This document shows positions 56,668 through 63,291 of a DNA stretch of 64,000 nucleotides, one piece after another (the stretch's first letter is position 1; the number at the start of each line of letters is the position of its first letter). Under the pieces are notes generated by a model. The model saw only the letters and a list, made by a program, of their open reading frames with translations. It was not told where the DNA came from and made no database searches. Position numbers and translations under genes: made by a program. The DNA lies in contig JAHBUZ010000010.1 of assembly GCA_019637815.1 (NCBI GenBank), positions 1 to 64,000 of the forward strand, given 5' to 3'. This DNA is from Chloroflexota bacterium. GTDB taxonomy: Bacteria; Chloroflexota; Limnocylindria; Limnocylindrales; CSP1-4.

Positions 56668-57368
56668 CCGGCGGTACCTCGTTCCTGTCCGGGGCGTCCT
56701 CGCCGCTCCTTGCGTCGTCGCAGGGGTACCAGCGGAGCGGCATGCCCACCCTCCGGCCCCGAGCCCCACGGCAGGTCCAGCGGCGGCTCGAACGAGGGCC
56801 CGTCCTCCAGCTCCCGCTGGTACACCCGCTCGATGAAGTCCTCGAGCAGCCGCTCCGATGCGGCGATGCCCTCCTGGGCTGCCGCCCGGCCCGGGGCTGC
56901 GAACCAGTCCCGGGCGCCGACCCGTCCGAACCAGGCGCGGACCTTGTCGAGGTCGGCCTCCAGCTCCTCTGCCTCCGCGCCGGTGAGGTTGTCGCGGAAG
57001 ATCTCGAACTCCACCTCCTTGGCGAACTTGGTGCGGCACTCCTCCGCGATCTCGGCGTACTCCTGGCTGCGAAGGTCGTTCCACGCGGCTCGGAGTCGCT
57101 GTCCGTCCGCCTCGGGCAGGTCCGTCAGACGGAAGCGGAAGTGGTCACCGCCCAGGGCTTCGATGCGACCGGCGACCTCTGCGAGCCGGGCGTCCAGGTC
57201 CCCCACCTCGGGCACTGCCACGCACGATTGCTGGAGCAGCAGCGCGCCCAGACGCCGCAGCTCGCGCCACACCGCGACGCGTGCGCTCGACGGCTGGCTG
57301 GGCAGCCGATAGACCAGGAGCTGCCAGGTCACGAAGGGCTGGGTCTGCGTGTCGGCCGTTGATGACAT
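56664..57368 (-). CDS. ChrB-domain protein (chromate resistance-associated)
   Basis: The 234-residue protein carries the ChrB N-terminal domain: WQLLVYRLPSQPSSARVAVWRELRRLGALLLQQSCVAVPE, DHFRFRLTDLPEADGQRL and EYAEIAEECRTKFAKEVEF, then a helical region. ChrB was described as a chromate-sensing regulator of chrA, but many homologues are uncharacterised. ATG 57368 lies next to an inverted repeat (57369-57401). The C-terminus is Arg/Gly-rich. It is the first gene of an operon with the COG4280-like and small membrane proteins. chrA itself lies 1.2 kb away on the other strand. Confidence 0.82.
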   Translation of the reverse strand: MSSTADTQTQPFVTWQLLVYRLPSQPSSARVAVWRELRRLGALLLQQSCVAVPEVGDLDARLAEVAGRIEALGGDHFRFRLTDLPEADGQRLRAAWNDLRSQEYAEIAEECRTKFAKEVEFEIFRDNLTGAEAEELEADLDKVRAWFGRVGARDWFAAPGRAAAQEGIAASERLLEDFIERVYQRELEDGPSFEPPLDLPWGSGPEGGHAAPLVPLRRRKERRGRPGQERGTAG

Positions 57369-57401
57369 CGCAACATACGTTACATCGAATGATGCGTTGC
57401 G
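57369..57401. promoter_or_regulatory. Inverted repeat at the chrB-like promoter
   Basis: CGCAAC (57369-57374) and GTTGCG (57396-57401) flank an AT-rich core that contains TAACGT and TATGTT as minus-strand -10 candidates. The repeat begins at the base before the start codon, so a bound regulator would block expression. ChrB-like self-control is possible. Confidence 0.4.
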
Positions 57402-57464
57402 TGCCCATACGAGTCGTGGGAAGGGCGATCCCCCAGTCGCGGTCCCTGGCTCCCGGAGGCCGTC

Positions 57465-58280
57465 CTAGACGGAGATGCCTGCCACGCCCAGGAGTGACGG
57501 CAGGACCGTGCCGAACAGGTAGCCCGCGACCCCCGCGAACGCAGCGAGTGCCAGCACCTCCATGCCGGAGCGCATCCATGGCCGATGCGTCCAGCGACTC
57601 TTGACCGCGCCCAGCCCGAACAGGACGCTGCCCGTGAGCACCGCGGACACGGGAAGCGCCAGCTCCAGCGGAAGGGCCAGGAACGGGAGCACCGGGACCG
57701 CCGCACCGAGACCGAACGCAAGACCCATGACCAGCGCGCCCTGGAGTGGCGTGCCCGCGCTCTCGTCGACCTCGATGCCCAGCTCCTTGCTGACCATCGT
57801 CCGAAGGAGCACTTCGGGATGGCGCGCGATGACCGCGGCGACCGTGGCCGCGTCCTCCTCCCCCAGGCCCTCACGAGCCAGCAGGTATGCCACCTCCGCC
57901 TCCGACTCACCGGGTCGTTCCGCGACCTCCTGGCGCTCCGCCTCGACCTGGGCCTCCTGGATCTCGCGCTGGCTGCGGGAGCCGATGTACTCGCCCGCAG
58001 CCATCGAGAACACGCCCGCGAGCGCGGAGGCAACGCCCGCGACGATGACCGGGAACGACCCGACGCCGGCGCCCGCCACCGTGGCCACGACGGCCAGCGT
58101 CGAGACGAGGCCGTCCCGCGCTCCGAACATGAGCTCCCGGATCTCGCCCAGGAGCGAGCTCTCGCGCCGCTCCAGCGCCAGGTGTCGTTGGAGCCATTCG
58201 CGCGGGAACTCCCGGGCGGGTGTGCCCGGTGCCGGACGCCCGCGCTCGATCGCGGTCCGCTCCGCTGCCCGGATGACCAT
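57465..58280 (-). CDS. VIT1/CCC1-family iron or manganese transporter
   Basis: The 271-residue protein is a VIT1/CCC1-type transporter: EIRELMFGARDGLVSTLAVVATVAGAGVG, then FSMAAGEYIGSRSQREIQEAQ, a charged cytoplasmic segment rich in Glu (VEAERQEVAERPGESEAEVAYLL), and three more helices. Members export or store ferrous iron or manganese. GGAGG precedes ATG 58280. The palindrome ATGACGTCAT lies at 58295-58304 upstream and may be a control site. Confidence 0.88.
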   Translation of the reverse strand: MVIRAAERTAIERGRPAPGTPAREFPREWLQRHLALERRESSLLGEIRELMFGARDGLVSTLAVVATVAGAGVGSFPVIVAGVASALAGVFSMAAGEYIGSRSQREIQEAQVEAERQEVAERPGESEAEVAYLLAREGLGEEDAATVAAVIARHPEVLLRTMVSKELGIEVDESAGTPLQGALVMGLAFGLGAAVPVLPFLALPLELALPVSAVLTGSVLFGLGAVKSRWTHRPWMRSGMEVLALAAFAGVAGYLFGTVLPSLLGVAGISV

Positions 58281-58440
58281 CTCAACCTCCGTTCATGACG
58301 TCATCCCGGCGACCCTGCGCGACCCGGTTCGGGTGCCCTGATTCGGGTCCGGGAACGACGAGACCCCGGCTGGCCATCCGGCCGCCGAGGTCGCGGTCAT
58401 CAGTATCCCACGTCTGCCAGGGCTGGCGAACGCGCCATAC

Positions 58441-58535
58441 GTGGTCGACCCGGAGGGATCCCCAAGCGTCGAGGGTAGGAACGTCAGGCGCGGACGGCGG
58501 TCATGAGCGCCTCGGCGCATCGCGACCTGCGACCA
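58441..58535. repeat. Left copy of direct repeat flanking chrA
   Basis: The stretch aligns over its whole length with 59839-59930 on the other side of chrA, with a few mismatches and one-base gaps. It includes the last 17 codons of a KDPG aldolase-like gene and the sequence beyond it. Confidence 0.7.
58484..58535 (-). pseudogene. KDPG aldolase 3'-end fragment
   Basis: On the minus strand the fragment reads GRRSRCAEALMTAVRA-stop, against RERARALMTAVRD-stop at the end of the intact aldolase gene (59882). Nothing upstream of it is aldolase-like. It is a remnant left by the duplication or insertion that brought in chrA. Confidence 0.55.
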
Positions 58536-58542
58536 TCTCGCG

Positions 58543-59751
58543 ATGGAGTCCCGTGCCCAGGCGACGCAGCACGCGGGTATGACGTGGGAGGTCTTCCTCG
58601 TCTCCCTTCGGCTTGGCCTGACCTCGTTCGGTGGGCCGGCGGCGCATGTCGGGTACTTCCGACGGGAGTATGTCGAGCAACGACGCTGGGTCACGGCGGA
58701 CGACTTCGGCGAGCTGACCGCCATCACGCATGCGCTGCCCGGTCCCGCCAGCAGCCAGCTGGGTATCGCGATCGGGACGCAGCGGGCGGGCGTCACGGGA
58801 GGCATCGCGGCATGGGTCGGTTTCACCCTGCCATCCGCGGCCATCCTGACCATGCTCGCCCTGGTCACCGTCGATGCCGATCTCGCCGGCTCGGGCTGGG
58901 TCCGCGGTCTGGTCATCGCGGCGATCGCCGTGGTGGCCCAGGCAGTCATCGCCATGGCCCGGACCCTCACACCGGACCTGCCTCGTGGGCTGCTCGCGAT
59001 CGCGGCGCTCGTCCTGGTCCTGGCGTGGCCGGGCACGCTCACACCGCTCGTGGTGATCGGCGGGGGCGCGCTCCTCGGCGCGTGGGTCGTCCCGGTCATG
59101 CCGGCGTCGCCTGCGGGCAGGTTGCGGAGCCCGGTGTCCCGCCGGTTCGCGATGGGGTGCCTCGTCCTCTTCGCCGCGTTGCTGGTCGGTCTGCCGCTCT
59201 CCGTCGACATCGTCGATGGGGGGAGCCTGGACCTGTTCGACCGGATGTTCCGCACGGGTGCGCTCGTGTTCGGAGGCGGACACGTCGTGCTGCCGCTCCT
59301 GGATACGGCGGTCGTCGAGCCGGGCTGGGTCTCCGAGACCAGCTTCATGGCTGGCTACGGCGCTGCGCAGGCGATGCCCGGACCGCTGTTCGGCATCGCC
59401 GCCTATCTGGGGGCCGTCGCGTCGGTCGGGCCGGGTGGGGCTGCGGGCGCACTGATCGCGCTCGTCGGGATCTTCCTCCCGTCGTTCCTGCTCGTCTGGG
59501 GCGTGCTGCCGTTCTGGGACACGGTCAGGCGCTCGGTGCTCGCCAGGCGGGTTGCGGCCGGTATCAGCGCGGCGGTGGTCGGTCTGCTGGCTGCGGCGCT
59601 GGTGGACCTCGTGCGTGGCGATGCCATCACCGGTCCCGCCGACGCCATCCTTGCGGTCGTCGCCACGGGTCTCGTGGTATCCGGCCGAGTGCCACCGATC
59701 GGCGTCGTGGCGCTGTGTGCGTTCGGTGCGGAGCTCATCTCGCGGGTCTGA
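58543..59751 (+). CDS. chrA: Chromate transporter ChrA (long, two-domain form)
   Basis: The 402-residue protein is a bidomain CHR transporter. The first half has VSLRLGLTSFGGPAAHVGYFRREYVEQRRWV with the FGGPxAHxG motif and HALPGPASSQLGIAIG. The second repeats the pattern as FRTGALVFGGGHVVLPLLD and AAQAMPGPLFGIAAYLG. About ten helices are visible. It expels chromate (or sulfate-like oxyanions) using the membrane potential. The direct repeats on both sides suggest it entered this site as a unit. An alternative start lies at ATG 58579. Confidence 0.92.
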   Translation: MESRAQATQHAGMTWEVFLVSLRLGLTSFGGPAAHVGYFRREYVEQRRWVTADDFGELTAITHALPGPASSQLGIAIGTQRAGVTGGIAAWVGFTLPSAAILTMLALVTVDADLAGSGWVRGLVIAAIAVVAQAVIAMARTLTPDLPRGLLAIAALVLVLAWPGTLTPLVVIGGGALLGAWVVPVMPASPAGRLRSPVSRRFAMGCLVLFAALLVGLPLSVDIVDGGSLDLFDRMFRTGALVFGGGHVVLPLLDTAVVEPGWVSETSFMAGYGAAQAMPGPLFGIAAYLGAVASVGPGGAAGALIALVGIFLPSFLLVWGVLPFWDTVRRSVLARRVAAGISAAVVGLLAAALVDLVRGDAITGPADAILAVVATGLVVSGRVPPIGVVALCAFGAELISRV

Positions 59752-59838
59752 GCGTGGGCTCGCGGGCGCTCTCGGTGCTCGGATCGACCGGACGGCTCAC
59801 TGGGAGTGCCGGGCCGCGGCGGGGGACGCGCGCCACTG

Positions 59839-59930
59839 GTGGTCGACCGGAGGGCGGTCTCCAGCGCCGAGGGTGCGAGCGTCAGTCGCGAACGGCGGTC
59901 ATGAGGGCCCTGGCGCGCTCGCGAAGCGTC
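59839..59930. repeat. Right copy of direct repeat flanking chrA
   Basis: The right arm begins GTGGTCGACCGGAGGG and covers the 130-base gap after chrA plus the 3' end of the intact aldolase gene (stop at 59882-59884). See 58441-58535 for the left copy. Confidence 0.7.
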
Positions 59931-60502
59931 GACTCGTCGGGGGCGCCGGCCAGCCAGCTGCCGACGCCCACGGCCACGGCGCCTGCGTCCAGGAGCGGAC
60001 GCGCGTTATCCGCGGTGACCCCGCCCGTGGGCACCAGCGGGATGTCCGGGAAGGGGCCCTTGAGCTCGCGCAGGAGCGCGGCGCCGCCCACCGACGACGG
60101 GAAGAGCTTGACCGCGGAGGCGCCGGCGCGCCATGCAGCGAGGATCTCGGTGGGCGTCAGGGCACCCGGGAACACCGGCACGCCCCGCTCGACGGCCCAG
60201 CCGATGACGTCGGGGTCCGTCACGGGCATCACGAGGAACGCGGCACCCGCGCCGATGGCCGCTTCCGCACCGGCGACGTCCAGCACGGTGCCGGCACCGA
60301 TGAGGATGCGTGCCCCGAGCGTGCCGCGGAGCGCGGCGATGGCATCGATGGCGCCGGGGCCCTGGAGCGTGACCTCGAACGCGGGGACGCCGGCGTCGGC
60401 GAGGACGCTGCCGATGTGGAGGGCACGGTCTGCGTCAAGGTTGCGGCCGATGGCCACGACACGGCCCGTGGCGATCGCGTCCGGGATGGGGGGTCGATCC
60501 AT
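59882..60502 (-). CDS. eda: 2-dehydro-3-deoxy-phosphogluconate (KDPG/KHG) aldolase
   Basis: The 206-residue enzyme has the KDPG aldolase signatures: RVVAIGRNLDAD (Arg20), FEVTLQGPGAIDAI with the proton-transfer Glu43, ILIGAGTVLD, FLVMPVTDPDVIGWA, FPGALTPTEILAAWRAGASAVKLFPS with the Schiff-base Lys132 and LVPTGGVTADN. It cleaves KDPG to pyruvate and glyceraldehyde-3-phosphate (Entner-Doudoroff) or a related sugar acid. I chose ATG 60502: TACCAT (60515-60510) ends seven bases upstream, while ATG 60511 would lie within that box. Confidence 0.9.
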   Translation of the reverse strand: MDRPPIPDAIATGRVVAIGRNLDADRALHIGSVLADAGVPAFEVTLQGPGAIDAIAALRGTLGARILIGAGTVLDVAGAEAAIGAGAAFLVMPVTDPDVIGWAVERGVPVFPGALTPTEILAAWRAGASAVKLFPSSVGGAALLRELKGPFPDIPLVPTGGVTADNARPLLDAGAVAVGVGSWLAGAPDESTLRERARALMTAVRD

Positions 60503-60509
60503 GCGCCGC

Positions 60510-60515
60510 ATGGTA
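60510..60515 (-). promoter_or_regulatory. -10 box, leaderless start of the aldolase gene
   Basis: TACCAT on the minus strand is followed by seven bases and ATG 60502. No Shine-Dalgarno site is present. Confidence 0.45.
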
Positions 60516-60618
60516 GGGCCTGCGCGTCCCGACGCGGGATGCGGGATGCGGGGTGCCGAGGTCCCGGCGGCCGGGGCGGAGCGGCCGGAGCGGAGCGGCC
60601 GGTTGGGCGGCCGGGGCG

Positions 60619-60673
60619 GATCTTCGGTGTGGGTCGCACGATCTTCGGTGTGGCTTGCAGGATCTTCGGTTGG
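60619..60673. repeat. 21-bp tandem repeat, 2.6 copies
   Basis: GATCTTCGGTGTGGGTCGCAC (60619-60639), a copy with four changes (60640-60660) and a partial third (60661-60673) lie in the 264-base gap upstream of the aldolase gene. A GC-rich stretch with GGAGCGGCC repeats precedes them. The unit length equals that of the 20935 repeat, but the sequence differs. Confidence 0.75.
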
Positions 60674-60766
60674 ACGGAAGATCGGCGTCCTGCACCGGAT
60701 CCGGCGCGCACGTGGCCCGCGACGCCGACCGAGCGGCTGGGCTGCCGCGTGCGAGCGCCGCGCCTC

Positions 60767-62059
60767 TCAGCCGGGTGCGCGTCGCGCGATGATGCGGATG
60801 CCGTCTCCGCGCCGCTCCTCCACCACCTGTGGTTCGAGGTCCGTCCCGGACAGCTGACCGAGCATGTCCGCGCCGCCGACGAACGCCACGATCCCGCCAT
60901 GCGCCACGGCCCGCGCCAGGCTCCGCGGGTCCGTCGCTTGGTCGGTGGCTACCAGTCGGAACTCCGACTCGGGTGCGGCCGCCAGCGTATCGGCCGTGCC
61001 GATGGTCCAGGCGAAGCCATCGGGGAGCCACCCGGGTCGTGGGCCGACCCACAACGCGCGACCACCCGGGGCGCGTCGGGCCGCCTCGCGCAGCCAGGTG
61101 CGCAGGTCGTCGGCGTCCGCGGCCTCGGTCGCGAGGCGTGCGGCCCACGCGCGGTCGCGTGCCGCCACCAACGGCCCCAGGCCCTCGACCGTGGCATCGG
61201 TGGCCAGGGCGAGCACGTCCGCGCCGACATCGACCAGGGCATCGAGCACGGTGGCCTCCGGCACCCGCGTCGGGTCGGACCACCACGCGCCGATGGACCG
61301 ATGCGGGCCAGTGATCGCCATCGCGAACGTCTCCGGGTCGGGATCGGGCAGCAGCACGCGCTCCGCGCCCGCCTCGGCGAGCGCATCGAGCAGCTCGGGG
61401 AGTGGCATGACATCGGTCATCACCTGCCCGAGCAGCACCCAGGCGGGCCGCCCGGTATCGACCACCGTCCCCACCGCGTCCCGCAGCTCGTCGGTGGTCC
61501 GTCGCGGCTCGATGAGCACGCCATCCACCTCGGCATCGGCGAGCAGCCCTGCCTGGTCATGGAGGTCACGACTCGCCGCGGCGTCGACGGGCAGCAGTCG
61601 TCCGTGCGCACCCTCCGGTCGCGCCGCGACATCCGGCAGTGGACCCAGCACCAGGACGGGCCCCGCGGGTGTCGGCATCGGGTCGGCGGCGGGCTGCGAC
61701 GGGTCCGTGTCCGCTGCGGCCGCGGCGATCGCTTCGGCGCGGCGTTCCAGGCCCTGGTCCACGGCCTCCCGCGCGACCTGGACCGCGGCCGACGTCCAGG
61801 CACGGGCACGCCGGGACTCGCCGAGGGGCTCGAGGGCGCGATGGTGGGTCAGCCACGCGGGTGCCACGATCAGGTCCGCCCCGGCAGCGACCTGCGCCGC
61901 CAGCTCGCCACGAGCCACCTGTGGCTGGCGGATGTGGAACGGCTCGAACCAACGCGCGACGGAGCCGGGACGTGCGATGGCGCGGCGGTCCCGGGCGGGG
62001 GCACCGGCCAGGATGCGCGGCACGCCTCGGTGGGGCGGCACGGTGGAGGTCACGGGCAT
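60767..62059 (-). CDS. Homocysteine S-methyltransferase-like protein lacking zinc cysteines
   Basis: The 430-residue protein aligns by eye with the homocysteine/betaine S-methyltransferase barrel: a RWFEPFHIRQPQVARGELAAQVAAGADLIVAPAWLTHHRAL segment like the RWS...AGADVI(T)NT(F)...R region, VLVLGPLPD like the 'VAGSLGP' strand, then TDELRDAVGTVVDTGRPAWVLL. The three zinc-binding cysteines of the family are missing; this chain has no cysteine at all, so the standard methyl transfer to homocysteine is unlikely. I placed the start at ATG 62059. The frame is open to 62308 across an 18-bp repeat array, so an N-terminal hexapeptide-repeat extension is possible. Confidence 0.6.
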   Translation of the reverse strand: MPVTSTVPPHRGVPRILAGAPARDRRAIARPGSVARWFEPFHIRQPQVARGELAAQVAAGADLIVAPAWLTHHRALEPLGESRRARAWTSAAVQVAREAVDQGLERRAEAIAAAAADTDPSQPAADPMPTPAGPVLVLGPLPDVAARPEGAHGRLLPVDAAASRDLHDQAGLLADAEVDGVLIEPRRTTDELRDAVGTVVDTGRPAWVLLGQVMTDVMPLPELLDALAEAGAERVLLPDPDPETFAMAITGPHRSIGAWWSDPTRVPEATVLDALVDVGADVLALATDATVEGLGPLVAARDRAWAARLATEAADADDLRTWLREAARRAPGGRALWVGPRPGWLPDGFAWTIGTADTLAAAPESEFRLVATDQATDPRSLARAVAHGGIVAFVGGADMLGQLSGTDLEPQVVEERRGDGIRIIARRAPG

Positions 62060-62069
62060 GGCCCGGGAG

Positions 62070-62231
62070 GCGCCGCTCCCTGTCGCCGCTGCACTCCCCG
62101 CGGACGCGCCGTTCCCCGTGGACGTGCCGCTTCTCCGGGTCGCTGCGCTTCTCCGGGCCGCTGCGCTCCCCGTGGACGTGCCGCTCCCTCGAGCTGCCGC
62201 ACTCCCCGGCGATCCGGCACTCGCCGCGTCA
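62070..62231. repeat. 18-bp tandem array, nine in-phase units
   Basis: Nine consecutive 18-bp units run from 62070 to 62231 without a phase slip, each like GCTGCACTCCCCGCGGAC. The last unit holds the rhodanese stop codon. Because 18 is a multiple of three, frames on both strands stay open as hexapeptide repeats. Four further units lie at 63213-63285. Confidence 0.85.
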
Positions 62232-62594
62232 GGGCAGGTCGCCCTCGCTGGTGTCCGGCGTCCCGGTGCGCACTGGCAGCCCTGCCGCGTTCCACGCGGT
62301 GATGCCACCGGTCACGTTCGTCGCGTCCGGGTAGCCGTTCGCACGCAGGAACTCCGTGGCGCGGGCGCTTCGACCGCCGGCGGCGCACATGAGCAGCAGC
62401 GGCCGGTCGTGCGGCAGCTCCTCGAAGCGTGCCGCGAACCCGCTGAGCGGCACGAGCGCGGCACCCTCCACGCGCATCAGCGCGAACTCGTTCTGCTCGC
62501 GGACGTCCACGAGCAGCGGGCGGGGATCGGTCGTCGCGGCCAGACGTTCGGCAGTCTCGGTGACGCTGATGGCGGGGATGGTCGGGTCGGTCAT
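62229..62594 (-). CDS. Rhodanese-like domain protein
   Basis: The 121-residue protein is a single rhodanese domain: PLLVDVREQNEFALMRVEGA, then the active-site loop LLLMCAAGGRSARATEFLRANGY with Cys70, and NVTGGITAWNAAGLPV. It transfers sulfane sulfur or acts as a persulfide carrier in the cytoplasm. TACGCT (62606-62601) ends exactly six bases before ATG 62594, indicating a leaderless start. The gene is divergent from the phosphoribosyltransferase. Confidence 0.9.
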   Translation of the reverse strand: MTDPTIPAISVTETAERLAATTDPRPLLVDVREQNEFALMRVEGAALVPLSGFAARFEELPHDRPLLLMCAAGGRSARATEFLRANGYPDATNVTGGITAWNAAGLPVRTGTPDTSEGDLP

Positions 62595-62600
62595 GCGTCC

Positions 62601-62606
62601 AGCGTA
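62601..62606 (-). promoter_or_regulatory. -10 box, leaderless start of the rhodanese gene
   Basis: TACGCT on the minus strand, then six bases, then ATG 62594; no Shine-Dalgarno site. Confidence 0.5.
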
Positions 62607-62694
62607 GCGGCTCGGCCGGGCAGGGGAGGCGACGCTGCGTCGTCGCCCGGATCCGCCATGGCTCGTCGGTCGTGCATCGCTGGTCGTCGAGCCC

Positions 62695-62700
62695 TACAGT
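62695..62700 (+). promoter_or_regulatory. -10 box, leaderless start of the phosphoribosyltransferase gene
   Basis: TACAGT at 62695-62700, then six bases, then ATG 62707; no Shine-Dalgarno site. Confidence 0.5.
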
Positions 62701-62706
62701 CGAGAC

Positions 62707-63186
62707 ATGACCGACACCGTGAGCGCCATCACCCCGGAGAAGGACTTCATCGGCTGGGACGAGCTGGAGTCGCTCGTGGAGCAGCTGGCCGCACGCATCG
62801 GGCAGGGGTTCGACGTGATGCTCGTCATCACCCGAGGCGGCATGGTGCCCGCGGGCATGCTCGCCTACCAGCTGGGCATCCGGACCATCCTCGTGGCGCC
62901 CGTGGTGGCATATGACGATGTCGGCGCGATGCACGACCAGCCGGTGGTCCTGGGCTTCCCGGGCTCCGACCAGCTGGCCGGCCACGACGTGCTGGTCGTG
63001 GACGAGGTCTGGGAGACCGGCAACACCATCACCGCCGTGGTCGAGCGGGTGCGAGCGGCGGGTGGTCGACCCGTGACGGCGGTGCTCCACTACAAGCCGA
63101 CACGCTCGCGCACGGACCTGACGCCCGACCACTTCGTCCACGAGACCGATCGCTGGGTGGTCTACCCCTACAAGTACGGCAAGTAG
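62707..63186 (+). CDS. Purine-type phosphoribosyltransferase (hypoxanthine/xanthine PRTase-like)
   Basis: The 159-residue protein is a small type-I PRTase: VITRGGMVPAGMLAYQLGI near the N-terminus and the PRPP-binding loop VLVVDEVWETGNT (residues 95-107), with a closing ETDRWVVYPYKYGK like the hood of xanthine PRTases. It would join a purine base to PRPP. Base specificity is not certain. It has a leaderless-type promoter and is convergent with the tryptophanase-family gene. Confidence 0.82.
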   Translation: MTDTVSAITPEKDFIGWDELESLVEQLAARIGQGFDVMLVITRGGMVPAGMLAYQLGIRTILVAPVVAYDDVGAMHDQPVVLGFPGSDQLAGHDVLVVDEVWETGNTITAVVERVRAAGGRPVTAVLHYKPTRSRTDLTPDHFVHETDRWVVYPYKYGK

Positions 63187-63212
63187 CCGACCCGGCCACG
63201 GCCGGCAAGCCA

Positions 63213-63285
63213 GCACTCCCCGAGGGACGCGCCACTCCCCAGGATCGCGCCACTTCCCCAAGGACGCGGCACTCCCCGAGGGTCG
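63213..63285. repeat. 18-19 bp tandem array, four units
   Basis: Units at 63213-63230, 63231-63248, 63249-63267 and 63268-63285 follow GCxACTCCCCGAGGGACGC. They match the consensus of the 62070-62231 array about 1 kb away. Confidence 0.8.
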
Positions 63286-63291
63286 TCGCGT

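Noticed and set aside
55535..59751. Genomic island with integrase or transposon for the metal genes
   Set aside because: No integrase, transposase, tRNA site or terminal inverted repeat is visible; only the direct repeats next to chrA suggest movement.
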